DNA from: Rhynchopus sp. YZ270_cl-10
Taxonomy: Eukaryota > Euglenozoa > Diplonemea > Diplonemida > Diplonemidae
Direction of reading: 5' to 3'
Assembly: GCA_964035575.1 (NCBI GenBank)
Contig: OZ037860.1
Coordinates: 582,689 to 646,688, forward strand
Length of the DNA: 64,000 nucleotides
Shown piece by piece: positions 52,823-63,019 of the stretch. Each line of letters starts with the position of its first letter. Position 1 is the stretch's first letter. The notes below the pieces were generated by a model. It worked only from the letters and a program-made list of their open reading frames with translations. It searched no databases and was not told where the DNA came from. The position numbers were made by a program, and so were the translations under genes.

Positions 52823-55094
52823 GGGTCCGACATTTCCAGGACAGACTGCACCGTGCGAGAACCGAAAAAAAAAAAAAAATCCCGATTTTTTGTAGGCAAA
52901 AAATGGCCACCAACCAGTACCCCTTCAGACTTCCCTTAAGACTTTGTACAGGGAGCCCCCCACACAAAAACCAGGTTCCAGGGGGGTCAGGAGGGTGGCT
53001 GCGTAACAGTGAGGATCACTTTTTTTTCTTTGTCAAAAGTGATATTTTGACTGTTTTACACGATCTGAATCCATTCGAACAATTTTTTTTTGAATTTTGA
53101 GGATTTTTTCGTAAAATACCACCGCCCAGGCTTATACCTGAAAACTGGAAAAACTGGTTTTGGTCGAGGCCCTCACACATCTGAGGTGAACCAACGACAT
53201 CAAAAGTTTTCAAAACCCAGCGGGGATGGGTTTCCGAGTCGATATCTTTTAATTGCGGGGTCGGACAATTTTTTTTTGACGAGTAGAAATTAAAAAATTT
53301 TCTGTACAAAAACGGAAAAAAGTCCCGGTGGCTCAATTATTGACTGATATATTTTTTTAATGCGTAAATCAGGGTTTTTTCTAGGATTTTTTTTTTCAGA
53401 TCTGGGGGGGGACGCAAAAAAACCACCCAAAAAAAATTTTTTTTTCGCAGGTGCAAGCAGGGTTTCCGCTTATCTTCATGGAAAATTTTTCCAAAACCGT
53501 GAAGATATGTCCAAAAAGGGGTCAAAAATTTTCGCGCTCCGCGCAAAAAAGCCCCTTCATTTCACGTAAATAAGTGATAACGTGGGATGGTAACGTACAT
53601 CAAGAACCAAACCAACCCTTTTTCTCATGTTCCACGGAACCTTCCCTCAGTACAAGAAGAAACGGCGGTCAGAACTTTCTGGCGAAGCCACGGTACGCAA
53701 CATTTCAAAAAATTGTGACCTAAAATTGAACATTTTTACAGCCAAACTATGGTAGAGGGCTGTGGGATTCCGCTCATAAGTTTTGAGTTGCGCCGCAGGC
53801 GCACGGTACGCTACTTTTTTATTTTTGCCGATCCCTTATTCTCACTCTTTTGTTCGGTCCGTCAAATGGTGCAAAGATTGAGTGAATTGGGGGCACGGTC
53901 TGAAACTTCACCTCGCTATATCCTCTTCACAATGATGCCAGGAAGGGGATAAGACGCGCTTCGCGCGCGCTCGACTCCCTGCCTCCCCTTTTTTTTCTGG
54001 TGCGGGTTACGTACGTGGTGTCCCAAATGGGGGTATGTGCGGGTGACCCCCAACCACCCCCCATATCCTTTTTTTCCCAAGTCAAAATGCGTCCCCCCCC
54101 CCGCTCCCCCTAGAAAAAACCCTGGTAAACATGGTATACATAAGATCTTAACTAAGATATGGGGAAAACCCCCCTGTTTTTTAAGATCTTAGGTTTTCCC
54201 CCCAAAAATTAAGATCTTAGGTGAGATCTTAATTAAGATCTTAGTGTTTGGGTGGGTTTTTTTTTGCGAGCCAAGGTTCGCAAAAAATTCGTAAAAAAGA
54301 AACCTAAGTAGACCTACCCGTACCGTAAGAGAACGAGGGCGGTACATAACCGCTCGTCAGCCGGCGGCCCACCTTCCGTTGAAGAGTTGTGAGCTTACAG
54401 GTAGGTGCAGTTCGCTACACCCAACGCTTGATACACGATAGTCTACACAAGAGAGCAGAAACCCAAAAACACAAAAAGGGGTGGGCGGGGGGGGTGACAA
54501 CATCTCTCTCTTGGCGCCCCATGCTGTACCGACAGTTGGGCCTCACCCTTTCTCTTAGGGATATACATGGACGTCCTTACAGGCAGCACACCGTAACCCA
54601 AAGGCGTGGCAGAGAGACTCCGTAGAGCGACTCTGGCCTGACCGCTGGCCATTTATGCTCCGGTTGCAAGAGCACCCATCATAGCACAGGGGAGCCAACC
54701 TGCCCCAGCATTTATATACCCTGCCAGGGTGAACTTGCATAAAAGAGGGCAGGGGCGTTTAGACCCTGAGGACTAGGGGAAGTCCCGCATACCCAACAGA
54801 AAGACAAAGGCTATGCATTGGTGATACAGGAGAGGCAGGGTTGCTGAAAAACAAAAAGACCCTGAAGGCACAAAAACGCCCCGCATACCCCTCCTCGCCT
54901 CCTGTTTTGTAATCTCTCAGGTAGGAGACATTGGTTCGAGCGGTCAACACCTTCATAGAGTTTCTGGAGGAACGGACCCCCGGATGCAATTTAAGGTCCA
55001 GCCCAGGACCATTGAAAACTAATGCCGATATCACTGCGTTCTTAGAAAGCCCATCAACAGTGGGAAGAACGTCACGATGGACGACAATAAATCA
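52823..55094. other. Repeat mosaic before pseudo-cyclase 3
   Basis: 53200-53300 relates to 46.0-46.25 kb. 53645-53830 is a third copy of the 31.2/31.9 kb repeat. 54140-54250 carries AAGATCTTA palindromes. 54310-54790 holds the family that includes CCCGTACCG, CACACCGTAACCCAAAGGCG, GGCCTGACCGCTGGCC and a V4-like tail matching 22.58-22.76 kb but without the 530 loop. 55020-55062 is the old 3' end of the pseudo-cyclase gene. Confidence 0.55.
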
Positions 55095-55143
55095 CTAGTG
55101 TAATCCGACCCGCGTATATTCTAGAGAGAGCGGGAAGAACGTC
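55062..55143. repeat. Insertion with 12-base direct repeats in the 3' end of copy 3
   Basis: GGGAAGAACGTC occurs at 55062-55073 and 55132-55143. The 58 bases between are absent from the other gene copies. It looks like a small insertion with target duplication or a template-switch repair. Confidence 0.8.
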
Positions 55144-57494
55144 TTTGTCTGCTGTGCAATCCGAAACATCTCAGGCACCTTAGCCTCCAGATCCGCACTC
55201 AGTTTCTTCTCAAAATCTCCGTTCATGATGGCAACCATAAACTCGTTCATTTGGGCCTCAGCAGACGTCTCTGTTTGCTCAAGTGCATACATCCACTCTT
55301 CGTTCGTTGAAGTTGGCATCTCAGTCACGTTGCACAGAATGACAGGTTTTCCGCTTTTTGGGTGCACAACAGCATCGACAATGGTGTACGCGAATCCCTT
55401 ACAGCGTTCCATCAGCTTCACTTCCGTCGTGCAGGTCAGCTTTCTTGACTTGTTGAAGGCTTCCAGCTGCGACACCCACGGAAGGCAGTCTGAGAGGACT
55501 GTGAACCGCCGCATGGTCTTCGTCCCCATGTTGCCTACCTTCGCCTTCCCACACGCCGCACCAAACGACATCGTGAAGCCCCGGATGCTCTCCTTGATTT
55601 TGATGGCACTTTCGAGGGGCTTCGCGTAATAAGAGGCCTTCTGCTTCACGGTGTTCCAACCAACGAGGAAGCGGTCGCCTGTGAACGAGTCAAGCACACC
55701 TCCTTGCGTGCAGTCCAGAACAGTGCTGAGGACTTGCCCGTGTTGAGAGAGCAGTTCTTTGTCATTGCATCCAGAAAAGGTCTGTGACCAGCCCACAATG
55801 TTGGCACGGAGGACACCGATGGGCCTGCTCTGCAGACACAGCGTCAGGTCGGCTTGGTGTGTTTTGTGCAGGTGAGATCCCATAGACTTGGACTGGCTGT
55901 CGTATGTGACTGAGCCACTCCTATTAGTTCGCGACGCACTCGTAAACCCCTCCTCAGCCTCTTCAGCGCTGTGCTGCTCTGCCAGAACAGACTCAGGCAT
56001 GAACGCACGAAACTCTTGAAGCCTGTCAATCGACAGCGAGAGACCATGGATCAAAGACTTCACCTCGCTCACCATGAAGCATTTGGTCGCGTACTCCTCC
56101 ACAGCAGACGCAGCAACGGCAGTGTCGAGGTTGCCCAACGCTTGGATCGCTTGCGACGAGCGTTTCAGGGGCAGTGCAATGAACACCACTTCAACCACAG
56201 AGATCATAATGTCAAAGACAAGAACAACGCTTGTGAAGATGATCAGCAGCACCAACGCTTTGTTCACCTCGCCTTCAATAGAGGACACTGGACGCAGCCA
56301 GAACAGCTCTGCCTGGCGGAAGATGTGTGTCTTCCTTGCAAAGTACTCCTCTCCGTCAAGCGTCAGCTTTGTGAACACATCAAACGGTTCGGCGTTGAAC
56401 TTCACGTACGCTTGCTGCAGGTACTCGGGCAGGTTCTCAACACGGGACGCACACTCCAGGTCAACCTCGGTGTTGGCCACGTTGGCCTTGTTAATTGTCT
56501 GGCAACGTTCAGGCATCATGTTGTCACCTGTGGTGGAGACGTACACAATGGTCGTCACACGGTCGACAATCAGCGCTGTTGTGTCTGGACGACTCCTCTT
56601 GTACTCAACGAAAGGTGGCACCCAAGACGAGTACAGAAACGCAACGGCAAAAACAACTGCACGGTAGCGTGACCACGGGTGTGGTGCTGGAGGAGGTATG
56701 TAGACAGAATCCATCTCGGTGTACGTGTACAGGGTGTCACTTGAATACCACTTTCCTGGACGCCACCAACGTGAACCCACAGCACCAGGTGCACGCCGAT
56801 CCTCGTCCCAGTCGTAGTCACTGCTTGTAAGTGTAGCAGGAACACTGGGATCCGCCTTCGGGTTCCAGTCTGACGTAGTATCGAAGTACGACTGCGCATC
56901 CCACATGTACCGGTACTGGTTGATGTACCCTGTGCTTCCGAAAAGAGACCACGCAGGGACCCACGTATGCAGCATCTCCCCTGTCGTTGCATTCTTCGGA
57001 AAGTACTCAGTCTGGTTCAGGTATTGTGCGTAGTGTGCCGCCATGTAATCCTGTGTACCATCCCTCCGCGGGTCACCCCACACAGTTGAGTAGAACACCG
57101 ACCCGTCGTGCTTGTCGAACGGCACAAGCACCACACCACAGGTGTACAGAATGGGCGACGCAGACACGAGTGAATACCACAGCGAGCGTGTGAGGTTCGC
57201 CCACTCCTCTGAGTTGTTCGTGTTGATCCGCTCGAGCGAGTATGTCATTTTCTTCATGGCACCTGTGACCTCAGATGTCTTGTCCAGCACTGCCACTACG
57301 TTGTCACGCAGACTGGCCACTTCTCCTGCGCTTGTCTCCTTCACAGACGCTTCGAGCGAGGAAAGACCTTGGAAGTAGAGGACAAGACCTCCAGCCATGG
57401 AGGACGCTGTGCTGAAGAGAGTTGCCACCATGATCATCGACATGATGGGAACACCACATCCCTTCTTTTTGTGGGTACTTGCTTGTTCTGGCAT
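55095..57494 (-). CDS. Membrane pseudo-cyclase receptor, copy 3
   Basis: 799 residues, one exon, same layout as the copies at 19 and 42.6 kb. The ectodomain differs in the same patches (AQYLNQTEYFPKNATTGEML, then STGYINQYRYMWDAQSYFD; MMPERCQTINKANVANTEVD). The cyclase-type domain keeps ANIVGW, TGDRFL and DCLPWVSQLE. The C-terminus is new: a 58-base insertion with a 12-base direct duplication (GGGAAGAACGTC at 55062 and 55132) replaces the usual LLMGFSRT end by SLEYTRVGLH. The old ending survives downstream at 55024-55073. The 5' flank shares about 90 bases with the other copies and then diverges. Confidence 0.87.
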   Translation of the reverse strand: MPEQASTHKKKGCGVPIMSMIMVATLFSTASSMAGGLVLYFQGLSSLEASVKETSAGEVASLRDNVVAVLDKTSEVTGAMKKMTYSLERINTNNSEEWANLTRSLWYSLVSASPILYTCGVVLVPFDKHDGSVFYSTVWGDPRRDGTQDYMAAHYAQYLNQTEYFPKNATTGEMLHTWVPAWSLFGSTGYINQYRYMWDAQSYFDTTSDWNPKADPSVPATLTSSDYDWDEDRRAPGAVGSRWWRPGKWYSSDTLYTYTEMDSVYIPPPAPHPWSRYRAVVFAVAFLYSSWVPPFVEYKRSRPDTTALIVDRVTTIVYVSTTGDNMMPERCQTINKANVANTEVDLECASRVENLPEYLQQAYVKFNAEPFDVFTKLTLDGEEYFARKTHIFRQAELFWLRPVSSIEGEVNKALVLLIIFTSVVLVFDIMISVVEVVFIALPLKRSSQAIQALGNLDTAVAASAVEEYATKCFMVSEVKSLIHGLSLSIDRLQEFRAFMPESVLAEQHSAEEAEEGFTSASRTNRSGSVTYDSQSKSMGSHLHKTHQADLTLCLQSRPIGVLRANIVGWSQTFSGCNDKELLSQHGQVLSTVLDCTQGGVLDSFTGDRFLVGWNTVKQKASYYAKPLESAIKIKESIRGFTMSFGAACGKAKVGNMGTKTMRRFTVLSDCLPWVSQLEAFNKSRKLTCTTEVKLMERCKGFAYTIVDAVVHPKSGKPVILCNVTEMPTSTNEEWMYALEQTETSAEAQMNEFMVAIMNGDFEKKLSADLEAKVPEMFRIAQQTKTFFPLSLEYTRVGLH

Positions 57495-57854
57495 TATTTT
57501 GGCTCTTGACTATTTAAGACCTAGATTGAGTGGAAGTGGGGAGGTGGGATGTTGGGGTGCTGGGGGCTGCAGAATGCTGTCACAAAATAAAGGAGTGGGT
57601 ATTTTTACACGTCACTGTCTACCCAAGAAAAATCATGAATGACGGAAGTCACCCTGTTGCAGTGTGGTAAAATTGTACCACGTTGCATTCTGTGCTGTGA
57701 AGATACATGAATGCGAAGACCTGCCGCCTTTTCTTTTTTCAAAATACGAGAAAGTCGTTCAAGCACACTCTCACACTCTAGGCTAGCTGGCTTGGCGTCA
57801 CACATCACACCACTTGGTATTACTAAGGCCGACCGCACATCACAGAACTCTCAC

Positions 57855-60410
57855 TCACTCCTTAGCGTCTTCCTTTTTTTCGGGCGTTTCCCATTCTCGC
57901 GGGAAGCCTAGGAAGAGTGGGGAGAAGTGCCGCTGCTCTGTGGCGGCGCGGAAGATCTCATCCTCGACGACACCTTTACCGTCACGGCCGTTCTGGAGAC
58001 GTGCGACTGCACTCCACTTCTCATGGATTACGGCAAGGGCAAGCTCGTTGTGCAGGATGTCGCCCCCTTCGTCAAGCTCGAGGTCATACATCCATTCAGT
58101 CACCTCCATGGGACGCAGCTTGATCACGTTGTAAATGGCAAGCACGCGGCCAGACTTAGGGTGTCTCAACCCGTCCACGACTCGATGCACGAACAGTCCC
58201 AGTTGACTGAAAAGCGTTTCGTCCACACAGCAGGTAAGCTTGTGCAACTTATTGAAGGCCTCCATCTGCATGACCCACGGCACGCAGTCCGAGAGGATTG
58301 TGAAGCGGCGCATCTGCCTTGTGCCCATGTTGCCTACCTTTGCTTTTCCTGCAGCGACACCGAAGGACATCGTGTACGACTCTGCCGCGCACTTAATACG
58401 GAAGACAGACGTCAGGCAGCGGTTTACATGGTCACCTTGCGGCACAACAGTGTTCCAGCCGACGAGGAAGCGGTCTGCACAGAAGGAATCGACAACACCG
58501 TTGGCGATGTACTCCATGACTGTCGCAATAAGACCTTCGTGCAGGTTCAGCACCTCCTCCTCAGACACATTTTTCAGTACGTCCACCCACCCCACAACGT
58601 TGACCAGCAGAAGCGCAATTCTGCGGCTAGATATGTAAACATGCAGCTCCGCACCACGCCTCGACGTCGACAAGCTCTCGCTCTTCGGTGTCGCGCTCGA
58701 AGCTGAAGTTGAACACTCCGCATCCACGACCTCGCCATCTATCTCTATCCCAATAGGCTGCGTTGCACGAAGGGAAAGCGGCATAAAAGCGCGGTACTCT
58801 TCAAGACGTCGGGAAGTTGCCTGCATGCCAACGTTCAAGTTCGATATCTCAAAAACAGCAAAGCCAGAAAGCATTCGTAACGTGTACCGCGCCGCCTCCG
58901 TCTCCATGTCCCCCAGCAAGGAGACCGCCTGCGACACACGGCGAAGTGGCAGCGCAATGAAGAGCACCTCAAACACCCCAATCAAAACGTCCACAGCAAC
59001 CACAACGCTTGTGAAGATGATCAGCAGTACCAACGCCTGCTGCACCTTGCTGTTAATAGACGACATTGGACGCAGCCAGAACAGCTCTGCCTGGCGGAAG
59101 ATGTGTGTCTTCCTTGCAAAGTACTCCTCTCCGTCAAGCGTCAGCTTTGTGAACACATCAAACGGTTCGGCGTTGAACTTCACATACGCTTGCTGCAGGT
59201 ACTCGGGCAGGTTCTCAACACGGGACGCACACTCCAGGTCAACATCGACGTTGGCCGCAACTGTCTGACAACGCTCAGGGATCATGTTGTCACCTGTGGT
59301 GGAGACGTATACAATGGTCGTCACACGGTCGACAATCAGCGCTGTTGTGTCTGGACGACTCCTCTTGTACTCAACGAAAGGTGCCACCCAAGACTGGTAA
59401 AGAAATCCAACCTGGTATACAACTGCACGGTAGCGTGACCACGGGTGTGGTGCTGGAGGAGGTATGTAGACAGACTCCATCTCGGTGAACGTGTACAGGA
59501 AGTCACTTGAATACCACTTTCCTGGACGCCACCAACGTGAACCCACAGCACCAGGTGCACGCCGATTCTCATCCCAGTCGTAGAGACCGCTTGTAAGTGT
59601 AGCAGGAACACTGGGGTCCGCCTTCGGGTTCCAGTCTGACAGTGTCTCGAGGTACGACCACGACCCGTCCCACATGTACAGGAACTGGTTGATGTACCCT
59701 GTGCTTTCGAAAAGAGTCCACGTGGGGATCCACATGTACTGCACGGTCCCTGTCGCATTCTTCGGAAAGTACTCAGTCTGGTTCAGGTACGATGCGTAGT
59801 GTCCGTGAACGTACTCCTGTGTACCATCCCTCCGCAAGTCACCCCACACACCTGAGTAGAACACCGACCCGTCGTGCTTGTCGAACGGCACAAGCGACAC
59901 ACCACAGCTGTACAGAATGGGCGACGCAGACACGAGTGAATACCACAGCGAGCGTGTGAGGTTCACCCATTCCTCTGAGTTGTTCGTGTTGATCCGCTCG
60001 AGCGAGTATGTCATTTTCTTCATGGCACCTGTGACCTCAGCTGTCTTGTCCAGCACTGCCACTACGCTGTCACGCAGACTGGCCACTTCTCCTTCGCTTG
60101 TCTCCTTCACGGACGCTTCGAGCGAGGCAACGCTTTCGAAGTAGAGGATGAGCCCCCCTGCAAGAGAGGCTGCTGTGCTGACACACATGCCGACGACGAT
60201 GAAGAGGAGGACGGGCACTTTGCAGGTCTGCTTGACCACTTCCTCGGGGAGCTCTTCTACAGACTCAGGCACTGAGCTCCGACTACTCCGCATCGATGCC
60301 GCAAGGGTACCGCCCCTTCCTGACCCAAAGTCTCCAGCACCCGACGGACGGTGCATTGGAGCTCGCATCGGTATGTTCCCCGAAAGGGTGAGCGGGTTTG
60401 CTGACGACAT
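57855..60410 (-). CDS. Membrane pseudo-cyclase receptor, copy 4, chimeric
   Basis: 851 residues, one exon. The N-terminus is about 60 residues longer, with a cytoplasmic Gly/Ser/Arg-rich stretch and its own membrane segment (VPVLLFIVVGMCVSTAASLA). The ectodomain (bases about 59050-60135) is almost identical to the other copies, yet the second membrane region, linker and cyclase-type domain are strongly diverged. That domain has VNVVGW for ADIVGF, CADRFL for GD, and DCVPWVMQME, so both metal Asp neighbourhoods and the transition-state Asn and Arg are changed. It keeps YTMSFGVAAGKAKVGNMGT. The pattern implies conversion limited to the ectodomain. The gene lies 361 bases downstream of the start of copy 3, same strand. 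Confidence 0.88.
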   Translation of the reverse strand: MSSANPLTLSGNIPMRAPMHRPSGAGDFGSGRGGTLAASMRSSRSSVPESVEELPEEVVKQTCKVPVLLFIVVGMCVSTAASLAGGLILYFESVASLEASVKETSEGEVASLRDSVVAVLDKTAEVTGAMKKMTYSLERINTNNSEEWVNLTRSLWYSLVSASPILYSCGVSLVPFDKHDGSVFYSGVWGDLRRDGTQEYVHGHYASYLNQTEYFPKNATGTVQYMWIPTWTLFESTGYINQFLYMWDGSWSYLETLSDWNPKADPSVPATLTSGLYDWDENRRAPGAVGSRWWRPGKWYSSDFLYTFTEMESVYIPPPAPHPWSRYRAVVYQVGFLYQSWVAPFVEYKRSRPDTTALIVDRVTTIVYVSTTGDNMIPERCQTVAANVDVDLECASRVENLPEYLQQAYVKFNAEPFDVFTKLTLDGEEYFARKTHIFRQAELFWLRPMSSINSKVQQALVLLIIFTSVVVAVDVLIGVFEVLFIALPLRRVSQAVSLLGDMETEAARYTLRMLSGFAVFEISNLNVGMQATSRRLEEYRAFMPLSLRATQPIGIEIDGEVVDAECSTSASSATPKSESLSTSRRGAELHVYISSRRIALLLVNVVGWVDVLKNVSEEEVLNLHEGLIATVMEYIANGVVDSFCADRFLVGWNTVVPQGDHVNRCLTSVFRIKCAAESYTMSFGVAAGKAKVGNMGTRQMRRFTILSDCVPWVMQMEAFNKLHKLTCCVDETLFSQLGLFVHRVVDGLRHPKSGRVLAIYNVIKLRPMEVTEWMYDLELDEGGDILHNELALAVIHEKWSAVARLQNGRDGKGVVEDEIFRAATEQRHFSPLFLGFPREWETPEKKEDAKE

Positions 60411-60649
60411 TGTTCATAAACGACTCTGTGCATAAATATGTGGCGTGGAAAAGGGGATTCGGATACTCAATACGAAAGTGCGCTATATTTTTCATCTTAA
60501 AACCGGTTAAAAAAGGTGGAACAAACTAAGAGAGTTGAGCCATGGGTGCAATGTGGGAAAGAACGGTGTAAACCGGTACCCCACCCCGGTTACTCTTTTT
60601 TTACTTTAAAAATATTTTATGGAACGGCACTCTAGGTTAGCCTGTGGTG
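60411..60649. other. Short intergenic region
   Basis: Between the start of pseudo-cyclase 4 and the stop of the next gene. ATATTTATG lies about 25 bases before the ATG of copy 4. No other feature seen. Confidence 0.4.
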
Positions 60650-63019
60650 CTACGCAGGTCGTTGTTCGTCCTTCTTTCGTTTTTGTTGGGATTGTTTGGA
60701 CTTTTCTGTTTCACGCTCATAGGTTGCGGCAACGACGGAGAGGAGCAGTTGCTTTTCCTCTTCACTGAGGGAGGCGAAGAGGGGGAGCACCTCGGTGATC
60801 TGTGCGTGCACTTTGTTTACGTGCTTCACGACCTGGAGGGAGGACTCTCTTTCCTTGACTCGGTCTGGGTCTGACGGGAGCACTGTTATGACGACACGCG
60901 GATGCGGCAGCGGCAACCGATGCTTCCCACCACTGTACACGCCGTAGAGCACGTGGTCCGCAGGCACGTCCTCAACACCGTCTTCAGGCGCACAACCGAA
61001 TTGGAGCTGCTTGCCAAACTCCTCATACAGATAGTTGCTCAGGATGGCCGACGCAGAGGACTCAAACTCCGTGCCGCTTGCACCCTCTGGCTCGATGTGC
61101 TTCAACAGCGCGTCTGCAGACTCCTCCTCTTCAAATGGGTTGTGCTTCTTCTTCGGCGAAGACCCCACCGCCCAGGCTGAGGTAATAGGCTGTTGTGCTG
61201 GACCGAATTTGAGCCGGGTGTACCCAGGAGGGCGTGCTCCTCCAGGCGGGCAGGGGAGGGCAATCTTGTCGGGATTAAGGATGCCGGTATTGTCCTCGGG
61301 TATATCGTGTACTGGGTCTGGGTGGAGGACCGCCTGGAGGGCCTTCTTCTGTACGTCCTTTTGTTTGGTTTTGCATTGTATGGAGCGGTGGTGTTGCTGG
61401 AGGGAGGTGAAGACCATTTCGCGGACGAGTTTGAATTTTGTGGCGTCGGGGTCGTGGCGGTTGGATTCGGCACCCCAGTTTTGGTTCCAGGCGCAGCGGT
61501 CAAGGTAGTCGCTCTTTTTGGAGGATTCGCGTTCGAAGCAACGTTGGAGTTGGTCGTTCTCGTCGGTGGGGTCGTACACTGCGCCGTAGCAGTCCCTGCA
61601 GAGGGAGACCTGCCGGTTCAGCCAGGTGCTGTTGTTGCGTAGCTCCTCCACGCTCTTTGAGAGACGCTGCAGGACCGGCGGCAGTGGCGCCCACGACTGT
61701 GTCTTCTCATCAGACTGCATCGCCTCCAACGTGCGTTGCGAGACGTCCGGTACCTCATTCCCTTGTACAAGGTTTTTCATTTGTTTTACAGCGTCTCTCG
61801 TAGTGCGGTCGTGGTACCGCAACACAGAAAGGTACGTAGTAGTGAAGACCTCCTGCCTCGGCGACAGCGAGGAGCAGTTTGGACACAGAAACATGCCGCG
61901 GCCCTGCGGCCGCACAGCAACCTTCTTCTGCTTCGCAGCCTCCTTCGTGGCCTCCTGCAGCGGGGGTGGGAGGTAGCTCTGCTCTGTGGTGAGCGCGAAG
62001 TTGAATTCAGGTGCCTTTTCCTGCTCGTTGCCTTCTGCTGTCTTTTTACGACGCTTTATGAGTTCGAAGTCGGGGATGACCCAGTTCAGCACTTCGATTG
62101 ATTTGAGACGCACGAAGCCTAGTAGCCAGAGCTGGTTTTGACGGTCAACTTTGAAGGTGCAGGTGAGTTCGCGTTCACTGACGCGATCTTGTGTGTCGTG
62201 GCGTGTTGCGCAGAAGCGGTCTGTGATGCTGCGCATGGCAGGGCACAGTGCAGAGAGCAGTGCAGACGACTGCAGCTCATCAAACCCAACGCTGACCTCA
62301 TTCGGCTGGTACGGCGCGGTCGCAGAGCACGGTGGTGGGAACAGCTTCCCAATCCCCCCAAGCGGAGGATGCACGCACGCCTGCTGCGTCAACCCAATCT
62401 GCTTGCTCGGCTCCAAAAACGCATTATTAAAACGTCGTTCAATCGTCAAATAATTATCACTCACAACAACCAGCTCGTGGTTCACACCCTCCTTCCCTTT
62501 AATATCCTTCGGGAGAATAAATTTCTGAAGCACACCACACCGACCTCTGTCGGTCTTGCTCTGAAGAAAGTGGCACAACGCCTTTTCATCGAAGCACTCC
62601 TGCGAGTAAAGATAGCCTTTGGAATCCTTGCGTTCAGAGTGCCACACTGCTACCGGGCCTTCGGGAGCGCCTTGCAGAAGGAAGGCTCGTCGGATGGCCG
62701 TTGCGTTGACTTGATTCGACTTCTTCTGCACAATACCACGTTTCTCAGAGGTGTAATACCACCGTACCTGGTCTGCAGGGCGGTACACAATGGTGTGTGG
62801 GATGATCACACCCTGAAGCTGTCCGTCCTTCGCTGTTTCAAGCAGACGGTTCAAACACAGCTCCCATAGAAAGTCAAGCGGAATGCCACTGTAGGGTAGG
62901 GGGGTGAGGTGGAAAAGATAAGTTGAAAGTGCAAAAAAAAAGGGGGGTGAGGAGTAAACATACTCTTCGCCTCGTCTCCCCAATGGCACCCATGATTTTG
63001 GAAGAGATTCGCCGGACAT
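60650..63019 (-). CDS. Unrecognised protein with two CxxC pairs (one intron, 764 residues)
   Basis: Exons 63019-62964 and 62888-60650. I do not recognise the family. The N-terminal half looks globular (IPLDFLWELCLNRLLETAKD; VNHELVVVSDNYLTIERRF; FKVDRQNQLWLLGFVRLKS). CPNC at 354-357 and CRDC at 449-452 could bind one zinc ion. The C-terminal part has a proline-rich stretch, an acidic patch and a final helix rich in Glu, Lys and Gln ending in a basic tail. The start at 63019 is uncertain: a second open frame on the same strand with protein-like sequence (MSGSWSSAQVQLLYKMIQGA, from 63369) overlaps the first exon in another phase and might be an upstream exon or a separate small gene. Confidence 0.72.
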   Translation of the reverse strand: MSGESLPKSWVPLGRRGEEYVYSSPPFFFALSTYLFHLTPLPYSGIPLDFLWELCLNRLLETAKDGQLQGVIIPHTIVYRPADQVRWYYTSEKRGIVQKKSNQVNATAIRRAFLLQGAPEGPVAVWHSERKDSKGYLYSQECFDEKALCHFLQSKTDRGRCGVLQKFILPKDIKGKEGVNHELVVVSDNYLTIERRFNNAFLEPSKQIGLTQQACVHPPLGGIGKLFPPPCSATAPYQPNEVSVGFDELQSSALLSALCPAMRSITDRFCATRHDTQDRVSERELTCTFKVDRQNQLWLLGFVRLKSIEVLNWVIPDFELIKRRKKTAEGNEQEKAPEFNFALTTEQSYLPPPLQEATKEAAKQKKVAVRPQGRGMFLCPNCSSLSPRQEVFTTTYLSVLRYHDRTTRDAVKQMKNLVQGNEVPDVSQRTLEAMQSDEKTQSWAPLPPVLQRLSKSVEELRNNSTWLNRQVSLCRDCYGAVYDPTDENDQLQRCFERESSKKSDYLDRCAWNQNWGAESNRHDPDATKFKLVREMVFTSLQQHHRSIQCKTKQKDVQKKALQAVLHPDPVHDIPEDNTGILNPDKIALPCPPGGARPPGYTRLKFGPAQQPITSAWAVGSSPKKKHNPFEEEESADALLKHIEPEGASGTEFESSASAILSNYLYEEFGKQLQFGCAPEDGVEDVPADHVLYGVYSGGKHRLPLPHPRVVITVLPSDPDRVKERESSLQVVKHVNKVHAQITEVLPLFASLSEEEKQLLLSVVAATYERETEKSKQSQQKRKKDEQRPA
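62889..62963 (-). other. Probable spliceosomal intron in the CxxC protein gene
   Basis: Starts GTATGT, ends CCCTACAG after a pyrimidine-rich stretch; 75 bases, phase 2. It joins GRRGE-D to GIPLDFLW. The unspliced frame is also open but reads through low-quality hydrophobic sequence. Confidence 0.78.
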
